Below, piece by piece: positions 1 through 6,922 of a stretch of 12,143 nucleotides of DNA. The stretch comes from Thermoplasmatota archaeon (GTDB lineage: Archaea > Thermoplasmatota > Penumbrarchaeia > Penumbrarchaeales > Penumbrarchaeaceae), in contig JAUVCY010000022.1 of assembly GCA_030595585.1 (NCBI GenBank), forward strand, positions 1-12,143, written 5' to 3'. Numbering within the stretch: position 1 is the stretch's first letter; the number at the start of each line of letters is the position of its first letter. The translations under genes and the position numbers were made by a program. The notes beneath the pieces were generated by a model that made no database searches, had not been told where the DNA came from, and saw nothing but the letters and a program-made list of their open reading frames with translations.

Positions 1-2553
1 ATTATCCACAAGATCATTGGAGGCGTAGGGGGGGAGAGCAATGGGGGAAATGGAGGAAATGGGAGGAATGGAGGTAGAGGAGGATATTCATATTCTACTT
101 ACGGTGATAGCGGAAATGGGGGTAATGGAGGAGATGGTGGAAACGGATATATTGGTGGGATTGGTGGTAATGCCTCTGGAGTATCCCTGATCGAATCTGG
201 GGTGAACCCCACACAGAATATACTGGAGGATATCACCAGCAGCGATGGCGGTTTGAGCATCGGAGGTGATGCCGGGTTAAAAGGCTATAAAGGATCTGGA
301 ACAGGCGGAAGGGATGGGGTCGATGGTTCAGTTGGCATGAACGGAACGATCGGCGGTCCAGGGTCCGGACACGGTATAAGGTTGATCGACTGCATTGACC
401 TGGTCAAGGTCGTCTTGAACAATATCAGCCACAACGGAGTTGGGGTCCACATCCTCAATTCCACCGCCGTATCGATCTACCACAACAATCTGATAAACAA
501 CACGCTCCACGCATATGATGACAGCGGTAATACCTGGGACGATGGATATCCCTCAGGCGGTAACCACTGGTCCGATCACACCTATGCCGATAAGTTCAGC
601 GGTGCGGATCAGGATATTCCAGGAAGCGATGGGATCTACGATCTGGGCTATTCTTTCTTCAATAATTCAATGGACAGGTATCCGTTCATGTACGAATACG
701 AGATGAACCTCCCAGTTCTCTATTCGGATAACAGCTATGAGAGCGCAACGACGGGAGAGCCGTACACATTCAACATAACTGCCATGGATGATACCGCAGT
801 CCAGAAGGTTGAGGTGGCCTGGTCACATGGTTTGATAGACACACAGGGCAGGCTCACGGAAGATGAAAGCGGAAGCTGGACGGGGACGATAATCGTCGCT
901 GATGACCTCTCTCTTCTGGAGTACATGATAACGGTGACCGATCCCTTCGGACACAGTGTCAATGGTTCAACCGTTCAGGTCCCCGTTTACGACAATGATA
1001 AGCCCGAGCTGGTTTCGGATAACAGCGACCAGATCGGGTATACGGAGAACGAGTATACGTTCAGCATCATCGCCACGGACAATATAGACGTGGAGAGCGT
1101 GGAGGTTGACTGTCACGGGGCCTTTGAGGGCTCACTGATTCTGACAGACATGGGGGACGATACATGGTCGGGGGCCTTTGTTTTACGCGACAACACCCTG
1201 GAGGTACTCTTCTATCAGCTGACATTAATGGACACATCCTCAAACTTCCTTGTGACAGCGTGGAAGAACGTGTCAGTATACGATGATGACGCCCCCGTTA
1301 TAATTGAGGACCTATCCGATACCACAGCCACCACTGGAACCATGTTTAATTTCGAGATCTCAGCAGAGGATAACATCGATATAGAAAAGGCGGATGTGAG
1401 CTACTGGTTCGATGGAGATGCGGCCACAATATATGATATGAAAGGGGGCCTGGACCACATGATAGATGTTCCCTGGGATTCCACACTGCTGTCCTACCGC
1501 TTCAAGGTCGAGGATGCCGCTGGCAATTACATAGAGACCGGACTGACGACGTTGGAAGTGATCGCTTCCCCCGACCTCGACGGGGACGGGATTCCCGACC
1601 CAATAGACGATGATATGGACGGTGACGGTGTGAACAATACCGTAGACCTATTTCCTGAAAACAGCTCCGAGTTCGCAGATAACGACGGGGACGGGCTCGG
1701 TGATTACGCCGATCCCGACGACGACAACGACGGTTGGAACGACACGATGGAGGAGGCACTCGAAACGGACCCCTTCGACAACACCTCATATCCAGATGAC
1801 CTCGACGGGGACTGGATCGCGGACGAGCTGGACCCTGACATGGACGGGGACGGCTACAACAACTTCGCTGATGCCTTCCCCAGGGACCCTGCCGAATGGT
1901 TCGATACCGACAACGACGGCATAGGGAACAACGCGGACCCGGACGACGACAATGACCTGTTCGATGATCCGATAGAATTGGAAGCTGGAACTGACCCGCT
2001 GGACCATCTATCGGTTCCCGGCGACATCGACGGTGACGGCATACCGGACTTCATGGACGAGGATGTCGATGGCGACTCCGTCCTCAACGGGGACGACCAT
2101 TTCCCGGAGGACCCGACCGAGTGGAGCGATCTGGATGGGGACCTTATCGGAGATAACGTTGACCCGGACAGGGACGGTGACGGCATGCCGGACCTGTGGG
2201 AGCTCCAGTTCGATCTGGACCCCACAGAACCCGCGGATGGTGCCCAGGACAGCGATGGGGACGGGACCACCAACCTAGAGGAGTACCAGGCCGGCACCAA
2301 CCCCTTTGTGGACGACAGGGAGGAAGAAGGGTCCATCGACCCACTGATCATCATACTGATCATACTGTTGGTCCTGGCGTTGCTGGTCATAGGTTATCTA
2401 TCATACGCCCGAACCGGGGTGACTCCCGGGGAAGCGGAGGATCTGACCGGGGAGGTTGAAGGACCTGATGAAGAGATCGAAGGGGTAGAACCCCCAAAGG
2501 AGGAAGTGGTGTCAGATGATATTGAAGATCAGGAACCTGCAGAAGAGGAATAA
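1..2553 (+). CDS. Surface-anchored beta-helix / Ig-like / thrombospondin type 3 repeat protein (5' end outside window)
   Basis: The frame is open from base 1, so the protein starts upstream; the GTG at 202 is an internal codon. 850 residues are visible. Residues 1-122 alternate Gly/Asn-rich stretches with a short beta-helix coil (about 57-85). Residues 123-230 are a NosD-like right-handed beta-helix end, with the characteristic NTWDDGYPSGGNHWSD stretch and a closing DRYPFM. Three Ig-like or cadherin-like repeats of about 95 residues follow (237-331, 332-428, 429-523), each with a T-G/E-N-x-F-x-I and D-N/T-x-V/I-x-x-A/V pattern. Residues 525-769 are thrombospondin type 3 repeats with recurring DxDGDGxxD, known in that family to bind calcium. 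A hydrophobic helix (781-804) and a 46-residue acidic tail end the protein, so it is probably membrane-anchored with the bulk outside the cell. Likely role is structural or adhesive; the ligand is unknown. The domain reading is firm, the function is inferred. Confidence 0.9.
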   Translation: MIHKIIGGVGGESNGGNGGNGRNGGRGGYSYSTYGDSGNGGNGGDGGNGYIGGIGGNASGVSLIESGVNPTQNILEDITSSDGGLSIGGDAGLKGYKGSGTGGRDGVDGSVGMNGTIGGPGSGHGIRLIDCIDLVKVVLNNISHNGVGVHILNSTAVSIYHNNLINNTLHAYDDSGNTWDDGYPSGGNHWSDHTYADKFSGADQDIPGSDGIYDLGYSFFNNSMDRYPFMYEYEMNLPVLYSDNSYESATTGEPYTFNITAMDDTAVQKVEVAWSHGLIDTQGRLTEDESGSWTGTIIVADDLSLLEYMITVTDPFGHSVNGSTVQVPVYDNDKPELVSDNSDQIGYTENEYTFSIIATDNIDVESVEVDCHGAFEGSLILTDMGDDTWSGAFVLRDNTLEVLFYQLTLMDTSSNFLVTAWKNVSVYDDDAPVIIEDLSDTTATTGTMFNFEISAEDNIDIEKADVSYWFDGDAATIYDMKGGLDHMIDVPWDSTLLSYRFKVEDAAGNYIETGLTTLEVIASPDLDGDGIPDPIDDDMDGDGVNNTVDLFPENSSEFADNDGDGLGDYADPDDDNDGWNDTMEEALETDPFDNTSYPDDLDGDWIADELDPDMDGDGYNNFADAFPRDPAEWFDTDNDGIGNNADPDDDNDLFDDPIELEAGTDPLDHLSVPGDIDGDGIPDFMDEDVDGDSVLNGDDHFPEDPTEWSDLDGDLIGDNVDPDRDGDGMPDLWELQFDLDPTEPADGAQDSDGDGTTNLEEYQAGTNPFVDDREEEGSIDPLIIILIILLVLALLVIGYLSYARTGVTPGEAEDLTGEVEGPDEEIEGVEPPKEEVVSDDIEDQEPAEEE
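7..366 (+). repeat. Gly/Asn-rich low-complexity coding repeat (GGN-type)
   Basis: The DNA is a degenerate GGA/GGT/AAT repeat encoding GGNGGNG-like stretches in two blocks, about residues 7-56 and 83-122 of the visible protein. They are separated by one beta-helix-like coil (NASGVSLIESG). Such periodic glycine is compatible with packed polyglycine-II helices or flexible loops. It resembles mycobacterial PGRS sequence in composition only; no homology is implied. Confidence 0.75.
1573..2307 (+). repeat. Thrombospondin type 3 (Ca-binding) repeat array
   Basis: Tandem coding repeats recur with Asp-rich cores such as DLDGDGIPD, DMDGDG, DNDGDGLGD, DTDNDGIGN, DIDGDGIPD and DSDGDG. They are interspersed with N/D-x-x-D-x-FP and G/E-T-D/N-P-F/L segments. 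At DNA level GAC-GGG-GAC recurs, making long Ser/Arg-rich shadow frames on the opposite strand. In known proteins these units wrap calcium ions and form a rigid stalk. Confidence 0.9.
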
Positions 2554-2704
2554 GATCTTGACCTGCTCTATTCGCCAATATCTCATTCTTCACTCCTAAA
2601 TATCGGGTTTTTAAGTGTTATTCCAAGCAAAAATACCGATAAGTTATTATAATGCCTCTGTTTGAGTGTCTTTGTCGCTTCCAAAAGGCGAACGGAAATA
2701 TAGT

Positions 2705-2872
2705 ATGTATGATGATAGACGTGGAGGGGGCTATGATAGGCCACCTCGAGAGATGCACGATGCAATATGCGCAGAATGTAAGCAGGAGACCCAGGTACCA
2801 TTCAAGCCATCAGGCGATAGGCCAGTGTACTGCAGGGACTGCTACCAGAAGAGAAGGCCCCAGAGATATTGA
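2705..2872 (+). CDS. CxxC-x17-CxxC small zinc-ribbon protein
   Basis: The 55-residue product begins MYDDRRGGGYDRPP and carries CAEC, exactly 17 residues, then CRDC, ending in a basic KRRPQRY tail. This is the signature of the archaeal CxxC-x17-CxxC domain family, in which two Cys pairs should hold one zinc. The function of the family is not established; the Arg/Gly-rich head and basic tail would suit nucleic-acid or ribosome contact, which is inference. I chose ATG 2705 because family members start with a short Arg/Gly-rich head. The frame is also open to a GTG at 2666, but those 13 residues look unlike the family. A possible TATA-like stretch is at 2645-2653. It is followed by terminator-like hairpins, so it is probably monocistronic. 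Confidence 0.82.
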   Translation: MYDDRRGGGYDRPPREMHDAICAECKQETQVPFKPSGDRPVYCRDCYQKRRPQRY

Positions 2873-2888
2873 GATTATCCATTATCCA

Positions 2889-2930
2889 TCAACGGTATCC
2901 GTTGAATAATATTGTTTAATTTTATTTTAT
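2889..2930 (+). terminator. Small hairpin followed by T-rich tract, first of two
   Basis: TCAACGG (2889-2895) and CCGTTGA (2899-2905) form a perfect 7-bp inverted repeat with a 3-base loop. It starts 17 bases after the stop of the zinc-ribbon gene and is followed by a T-rich run (2912-2930). Archaeal termination depends mainly on T tracts, so the tract may be the active part. Confidence 0.5.
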
Positions 2931-2948
2931 CTGAACCAACAATATATG

Positions 2949-2990
2949 GGGACCCTATCCTTGCAGGAACAAGGATAGGGTCCCTTTTTT
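2949..2990 (+). terminator. Strong hairpin terminator with 15-bp perfect stem and T6
   Basis: GGGACCCTATCCTTG (2949-2963) is the exact reverse complement of CAAGGATAGGGTCCC (2970-2984). The loop is 6 bases and six Ts (2985-2990) follow directly. This is the textbook layout of a bacterial intrinsic terminator reading left to right. No T run flanks the other side, so it is directional. It lies between the zinc-ribbon gene (+) and the convergent 293-residue protein gene (-), insulating the two. Confidence 0.75.
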
Positions 2991-3041
2991 AATTTTAAAT
3001 TCTGTTTAGAGATACTCAGTTTCCGTTTTTCCCCTTATTCT

Positions 3042-3923
3042 TCATTTCGAGCTTTTGATGTCGTTGAGAAGCTTTTCGATCCCTTCGATATGTGGGGCGG
3101 CACCGGTTGTGGATTTCTCCCCGATCCTGGCGAGTTCCTCCGAGGCTTCCGGGATGGCAGACATCCTTTTCATCTCTGCCTGGAACCCCTCCATTGTCAG
3201 GAGCTTGATCTGCTCGATCTGATCCAGGCGTTCCTGAAATTCGTCCAGAGGGCTTCCACCCTCACTTATCGACTTCTTGATACCCTCCAGTTCCGGAACA
3301 AGTTCAGAGAATATCCCCACGTATGTACTGGGTATGTGGGTTTTAAGGAAGTCCAGATCGCCAACGGTACAGATCGTGTTCATGGAACTCAAATCGGAGA
3401 TCTTTGCCCACACGACTTTATCTTCGCTGTTGAAGGAGTCCCCCCATTGGATCTTTACCGGTGCCTCCTTAATGGTGCCTTCCCCTAGAGGTGAAATTTC
3501 TCCCATCTCTCCAAAAGCCTCGCCCATGGCCCCCATCATGGCCCCACCGAGGTCGGACATCAATTTCTCCATCATCTGCCCGGTCTTCTCCATCTGGGGG
3601 GCTATTCTCTCCTCGAACTTCCCCATGAACGGTTCCAGGTGATCCCCCGACCCCTCGATAGTGTCGATACGCTCGAACTCCGCGTTGATCTCCTCATCGG
3701 CAAGGTAGTTGGTATTCTGGAATTTTTCGATCTCTTTCCCCTTCTTTTCGGGCTCCATCGAGAGGATCTCCTCAAACCAATTCTCAAGTGTTCTCACCGA
3801 GGCGGTGACAAAGCCCACCATAAGATCGACGATCTCCTGGTCATGTTCCTTCACATCATCCAGAGTTTGGACGGATCGGAGCATTTCCAGTGTTTCCTTC
3901 TTTGCTTTTTCAACCTCTTCCAT
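3042..3923 (-). CDS. Unrecognised cytoplasmic helical protein (293 aa)
   Basis: I do not recognise a family. No signal peptide or membrane segment is visible. Residues 1-125 and about 205-290 are charged and look helical or coiled-coil. A Met/Gly-rich stretch lies at 113-142 (MMEKLMSDLGG, then AMMGAMGEAFGEMGE). Residues 152-200 look like a short strand-rich segment (VKIQW, VVWAKI, ICTVGDLDFL). Composition is acidic with Met patches. The ATG at 3923 is preceded closely by GGTGAG and by a TATA box at 3954-3963, which supports this start. The gene is monocistronic, converging on the zinc-ribbon gene and diverging from the serpin. A structural or scaffold role would be a guess. I am sure it is a gene because of its codon pattern, promoter and ribosome-binding site. 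Confidence 0.8.
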   Translation of the reverse strand: MEEVEKAKKETLEMLRSVQTLDDVKEHDQEIVDLMVGFVTASVRTLENWFEEILSMEPEKKGKEIEKFQNTNYLADEEINAEFERIDTIEGSGDHLEPFMGKFEERIAPQMEKTGQMMEKLMSDLGGAMMGAMGEAFGEMGEISPLGEGTIKEAPVKIQWGDSFNSEDKVVWAKISDLSSMNTICTVGDLDFLKTHIPSTYVGIFSELVPELEGIKKSISEGGSPLDEFQERLDQIEQIKLLTMEGFQAEMKRMSAIPEASEELARIGEKSTTGAAPHIEGIEKLLNDIKSSK

Positions 3924-3953
3924 GTTCTCACCAGCTCGAACATCTCATCCATC

Positions 3954-3963
3954 AATATATAAT
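3954..3963 (-). promoter_or_regulatory. TATA box for the 293-aa protein gene
   Basis: On the minus strand ATTATATATT lies about 35 bases before the ATG at 3923. Transcription would start about 25 bases downstream, leaving a leader of roughly 10 bases that still carries the GGTGAG ribosome-binding site. Confidence 0.6.
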
Positions 3964-4024
3964 AGTTCTTGAAATGGAAGGTTTCACTTATTTCAGATAC
4001 CGACCTATGGCGTTTGTAACAACA

Positions 4025-4059
4025 GTTCGAACCTCGAAAAAGGGTTTTTCGGACCGAGG
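4025..4059. repeat. Nested inverted repeats in divergent promoter region
   Basis: GTTCGAAC (4025-4032) is a perfect palindrome. CGAAAAA (4035-4041) and TTTTTCG (4045-4051) form a 7-bp inverted repeat with a GGG loop, and CCTCG (4032-4036) matches CGAGG (4055-4059). The cluster sits about 30 bases upstream of the serpin TATA box and about 60-100 bases upstream of the other promoter, so it could be an operator. No regulator is identified. Confidence 0.35.
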
Positions 4060-4085
4060 ATATGTAAAATTTCTGTTCCATTGTC

Positions 4086-4093
4086 TTTATATC
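4086..4093 (+). promoter_or_regulatory. TATA box for the serpin gene
   Basis: TTTATATC lies about 40 bases before the ATG at 4130, predicting a start of transcription near 4113-4117. The short leader carries AAGGGG (4119-4124), a plausible ribosome-binding site about 5 bases before the ATG. Confidence 0.6.
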
Positions 4094-4129
4094 GTCTATT
4101 AACCCATTACTTCAATAGAAGGGGTACCC

Positions 4130-5389
4130 ATGAAGATGGAAAGTTTACTGGTTATCGTATTGATGACCTCGGTCGTTCTCCTGTCAGGCTGTATCGAAAA
4201 TGACGATGAGAGGCCCACAAGGACCATGGACTATTCTTCTGTTTATACCGGTATGAACGAATTGGTGAACTCCTCAAATGAGTTCTCATTCGAGATGTAC
4301 AGGCAGCTGGTGGACGGCTCGGAAAACGTCTTCTTCTCCCCTTATTCCATCATGATCGCCCTGGGAATGGCATACGAGGGGGCCAGAGGAATGACCGCCG
4401 AGGAGATCCAGAACGTGATCGAGCTTCCGGAGGATAATGAGGCCAGGAGGGCAATGGTGAGATCTCTACAGTCCCAGCTCAATCCAGGTGGGGCAAGCTA
4501 TGAGTTGAGCACAGCCAACGCCTACTGGCTCAGACAGGGAGCGGATCTTAACGATGAGTATCAAAACACCATCGAGAACGACTATCTTGCGGGAGGGCAG
4601 GAGCTGAATTTCGGGGGGGACCCCACCGGTTCCGCCGATACCATCAACTCCTGGGTGGAAGGGGAAACCAATGGTAAGATCAAGGACCTGATAGCTCCCA
4701 GTTTGATCAATTCCCTCACCTATCTGATACTCACGAACGCCATCTATTTCAAGGCGGACTGGAAGTGGCAGTTCGATGGGACCGCCACGATGGAGCGGGA
4801 TTTCCACATGACGGATGGGACATCGAATATAGTTGAAACAATGAACATGTGCGACGAGAAGATAGTCATGAACTACGGGGAGAACGACGATATTCAGATG
4901 CTTCAGTTACCCTACAAGGACGAGGAGCTGTCGATGTATATTCTTCTGCCCAAACAGAATGATCTCTCCAGTTTGGAGTCCGTCCTTACAGCCGATTATC
5001 TCACGGATCTGAAATCGGACATGTACGGTGAGTGGGTGGATGTGTACCTGCCCTCCTTCAAGTTCGAGCTGAAGTACAGCCTCAACCAGTACCTGATTGA
5101 GATGGGGATGCCCACCGCTTTCTCAGGTGATGCCGATTTCAGCGGTATAAGCGGGGCCGATCTCTACATCAGCGATGTGATCCACCAGTCCTTCGTGGAG
5201 GTCAACGAGGAGGGAACTGAAGCTTCCGCAGCTACGTCTATTGTTGTCGATCCAGGCAGCAGTCCTTTAAACAATGAAGAAACTGAACCCATCGAGTTCC
5301 GTGCGGACCACCCGTTCATATTCCTCATAGAACACAAGGCGACAGGCCAGATTCTGTTCATTGGAAAGGTGGAGGACCCCTCTGTTTGA
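4130..5389 (+). CDS. Serpin-family protease inhibitor, predicted lipoprotein
   Basis: The 419-residue product is a full-length serpin preceded by a lipoprotein signal: hydrophobic LLVIVLMTSVVLLSGC with the lipobox Cys at 21. Serpin landmarks are FFSPYSIMIALGMAYEGARG near 62-81, NAIYFKADW (203-211), the hinge EEGTEASAATS (360-370) and the family signature F390-RADHPFIFLI-400. The Gly/Thr/Ala hinge (G362, T363, A365, A367, A368) is what inhibitory serpins need for loop insertion, so it should trap a serine or cysteine protease. By standard numbering P1 would be Gly376. However, the loop between G362 and F390 is about 8 residues longer than in antitrypsin and is acidic (NNEETEP), so the scissile bond is uncertain. 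Being lipid-anchored, it probably protects the cell surface from extracellular proteases. Serpins are rare in archaea. The gene has its own promoter and is followed closely by a convergent gene. Confidence 0.93.
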   Translation: MKMESLLVIVLMTSVVLLSGCIENDDERPTRTMDYSSVYTGMNELVNSSNEFSFEMYRQLVDGSENVFFSPYSIMIALGMAYEGARGMTAEEIQNVIELPEDNEARRAMVRSLQSQLNPGGASYELSTANAYWLRQGADLNDEYQNTIENDYLAGGQELNFGGDPTGSADTINSWVEGETNGKIKDLIAPSLINSLTYLILTNAIYFKADWKWQFDGTATMERDFHMTDGTSNIVETMNMCDEKIVMNYGENDDIQMLQLPYKDEELSMYILLPKQNDLSSLESVLTADYLTDLKSDMYGEWVDVYLPSFKFELKYSLNQYLIEMGMPTAFSGDADFSGISGADLYISDVIHQSFVEVNEEGTEASAATSIVVDPGSSPLNNEETEPIEFRADHPFIFLIEHKATGQILFIGKVEDPSV

Positions 5390-5427
5390 ATGGAATGACC
5401 TAATCCTGTGAATGTCTGGGCGCTATT

Positions 5428-6720
5428 CTACACGTATAGTGCCCATTTCCAGAATGGTATCATCTTGATCTTTTGACCTTTTTCCTCCACCTCTCCCTCG
5501 AGGTCCCAGGTGATTAGAAGGAGATCCTCGCATCGAAGCTCCTTCGACGCTTTCACAAGGGACCGGATCTCCCTCTGGTTCATATCAGCAATATCTGATA
5601 TCATTGAGACCTGAATGAGTATCTCCACCTTACGGTTTCTTGAAAGGACCAGGTCCACCTCGTGGTCCTGATAATCCCTCCAGTAGTTGATGGAAAAGGT
5701 CGGATCCAGGTAAGTTCTTCTGATCAGATCTAGAAATACCGCATTTTCAAGAAGGTTCGCTATCTGATCTCCTGGAGATATGGAAAGGAGCTCCACAATG
5801 CCGGTATCGATCGAGTATACCTTTTTGGGAGAAGTGGATCTCTCCTTTTGCCTGAAAGTGAATTTGTCAACGATCATCAGGAGTGATGCCTCCGTCAGGT
5901 AGTTCACATAATTCATCACGGTATGCGTGCTGCTCAGATCAAAACGTCTTCTCAGGCTGGAATAGGTCATAAGATTGGAACTTGAACTGGTAAGGAATAA
6001 AGCCAGTTCGCGGAGAGTTCGGACATATTTGGGGTGAAATCGACCTATGACATCCTTGTTGATGATATCATTGTAAAGTGTATTGAGGTATAATTGGGAG
6101 TTGGCAGGGTCCAGGACCACCTGGGGGAACCCCCCAGATCGAAGATATTCCTCTGCTCTTGTTTTCAGATGCTCTGCTTTTCTCGTTGTTATCCCGTCCC
6201 CTGCCGGGATGCCGGATCCTCTGGCAATGAGGGATTCCCGAAACGAGAATGGTAGCATGAATATTGGCAGGTATCTCCCTGTCAGATGGGTGGACAGTTC
6301 GGTGCTTAAAAGGTTTGCACTACTGCCTGTGATGATCACATTCATCCCTTCTCTTTGGAGCCTGTTGATGAAAAGCTCCCAGCCGGGCACATTCTGGATC
6401 TCGTCCAGGAGAGCGTGGGTTGGTCGATCAATGAGTCCGCATGATATCTGAAATACGTTGTCCAGCTCCTCCTTTGTGATCCCTACCAATCGCTCGTCAT
6501 CGAAATTGATATATGCATATTCATGGTCCGATAGAAGTTGATGGGCAAGGGTCGATTTTCCGGATCTACGGACGCCAAATATCACCTTTGTGGAGGCAGA
6601 CCCAAGGAGCGGTCTTGTTTTATCGAGGTACTCCCGTTCTATGAGGCTCTCATCTTTCAGGATCCTGGTCTTTTCCTCCTTCTGTCCCAGGAGGATCATT
6701 CTCAGGGTGGCCTCGTCCAT
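5428..6720 (-). CDS. AAA_14 / DUF4143 family ATPase
   Basis: The 430-residue product matches the common archaeal and bacterial ATPases with an AAA_14 N-terminal and DUF4143 C-terminal domain. Walker A is GVRRSGKST (49-57), Walker B HALLDEIQ (102-109, D106/E107), a sensor-like ITGSSANLLS follows (130-139), then LTGRY (146-150). The middle (about 230-290) resembles a winged helix (YSSLRRRFDLSSTHTVMNYVNYL). The C-terminal part has HEVDLVL (353-359) and EILIQVS (366-372), the degenerate PD-(D/E)xK-like core usual for DUF4143; the family consensus IEVK is LIQV here, a common variant. The cellular role of the family is not established; links to toxin-like or mobile loci have been suggested. The ATG at 6720 lies about 26 bases after a TATA box, so the mRNA is probably leaderless. 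No partner gene is adjacent. Confidence 0.9.
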   Translation of the reverse strand: MDEATLRMILLGQKEEKTRILKDESLIEREYLDKTRPLLGSASTKVIFGVRRSGKSTLAHQLLSDHEYAYINFDDERLVGITKEELDNVFQISCGLIDRPTHALLDEIQNVPGWELFINRLQREGMNVIITGSSANLLSTELSTHLTGRYLPIFMLPFSFRESLIARGSGIPAGDGITTRKAEHLKTRAEEYLRSGGFPQVVLDPANSQLYLNTLYNDIINKDVIGRFHPKYVRTLRELALFLTSSSSNLMTYSSLRRRFDLSSTHTVMNYVNYLTEASLLMIVDKFTFRQKERSTSPKKVYSIDTGIVELLSISPGDQIANLLENAVFLDLIRRTYLDPTFSINYWRDYQDHEVDLVLSRNRKVEILIQVSMISDIADMNQREIRSLVKASKELRCEDLLLITWDLEGEVEEKGQKIKMIPFWKWALYV

Positions 6721-6740
6721 GAAACCAAAACGTTATAAAA

Positions 6741-6750
6741 GTATTTAAAT
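6741..6750 (-). promoter_or_regulatory. TATA box for the ATPase gene (leaderless)
   Basis: On the minus strand ATTTAAATAC is centred about 26 bases before the ATG at 6720, which places transcription start at or next to the start codon. No ribosome-binding site precedes the ATG, consistent with a leaderless mRNA. Confidence 0.55.
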
Positions 6751-6823
6751 TTGTGCAGTCTACTGCATAAATTATAATGAATTTGTGCACTTGGTTGCTC
6801 ATATTAAGCACTTTATTTGAGCA
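6750..6823. promoter_or_regulatory. Array of TTTGTGCA-type motifs and a palindrome, putative operators
   Basis: TTTGTGCA occurs at 6750-6757 and 6782-6789, and TTTGAGCA at 6816-6823, spaced 32 and 34 bases (about three helical turns). The first copy overlaps the perfect palindrome TGCAGT-CT-ACTGCA (6754-6767), which sits directly upstream of the ATPase TATA box. TGCTCA (6796-6801) is the inverted partner of TGAGCA (6818-6823). The arrangement suits binding by a dimeric repressor at the divergent promoters. Confidence 0.4.
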
Positions 6824-6922
6824 GATTAACGTAAATTCCGGTTTTTGGGGACGGTGGAGGGCCCCAGCTCCTCCTGAAGATGACAGGAGCAACCACTTAT
6901 CTATCTGTAGAGAGATAATGGG

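Noticed and set aside
1..180. Tandem-looking GGA/AAT repeats as a CRISPR or satellite array
   Set aside because: Repeat units are irregular, keep the reading frame and encode Gly/Asn; there are no unique spacers of constant length.
1854..2390. Long Ser/Pro-rich open frame on the minus strand
   Set aside because: It is the shadow of the GAC-GGG-GAC coding repeats on the plus strand; its composition is an artefact of the Asp/Gly codons.
202..2553. GTG at 202 as the start of the TSP3 surface protein
   Set aside because: The same frame is open back to base 1 with in-family Gly-rich and beta-helix sequence, so 202 is an internal Val codon.
2652..2909. 85-residue open frame overlapping the zinc-ribbon gene
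   Set aside because: It runs in another frame through a gene with an exact CxxC-x17-CxxC signature and has no recognisable features of its own.
3090..3488. 132-residue plus-strand open frame opposite the helical protein
   Set aside because: It has no promoter or ribosome-binding site and lies entirely antisense to a gene with both.
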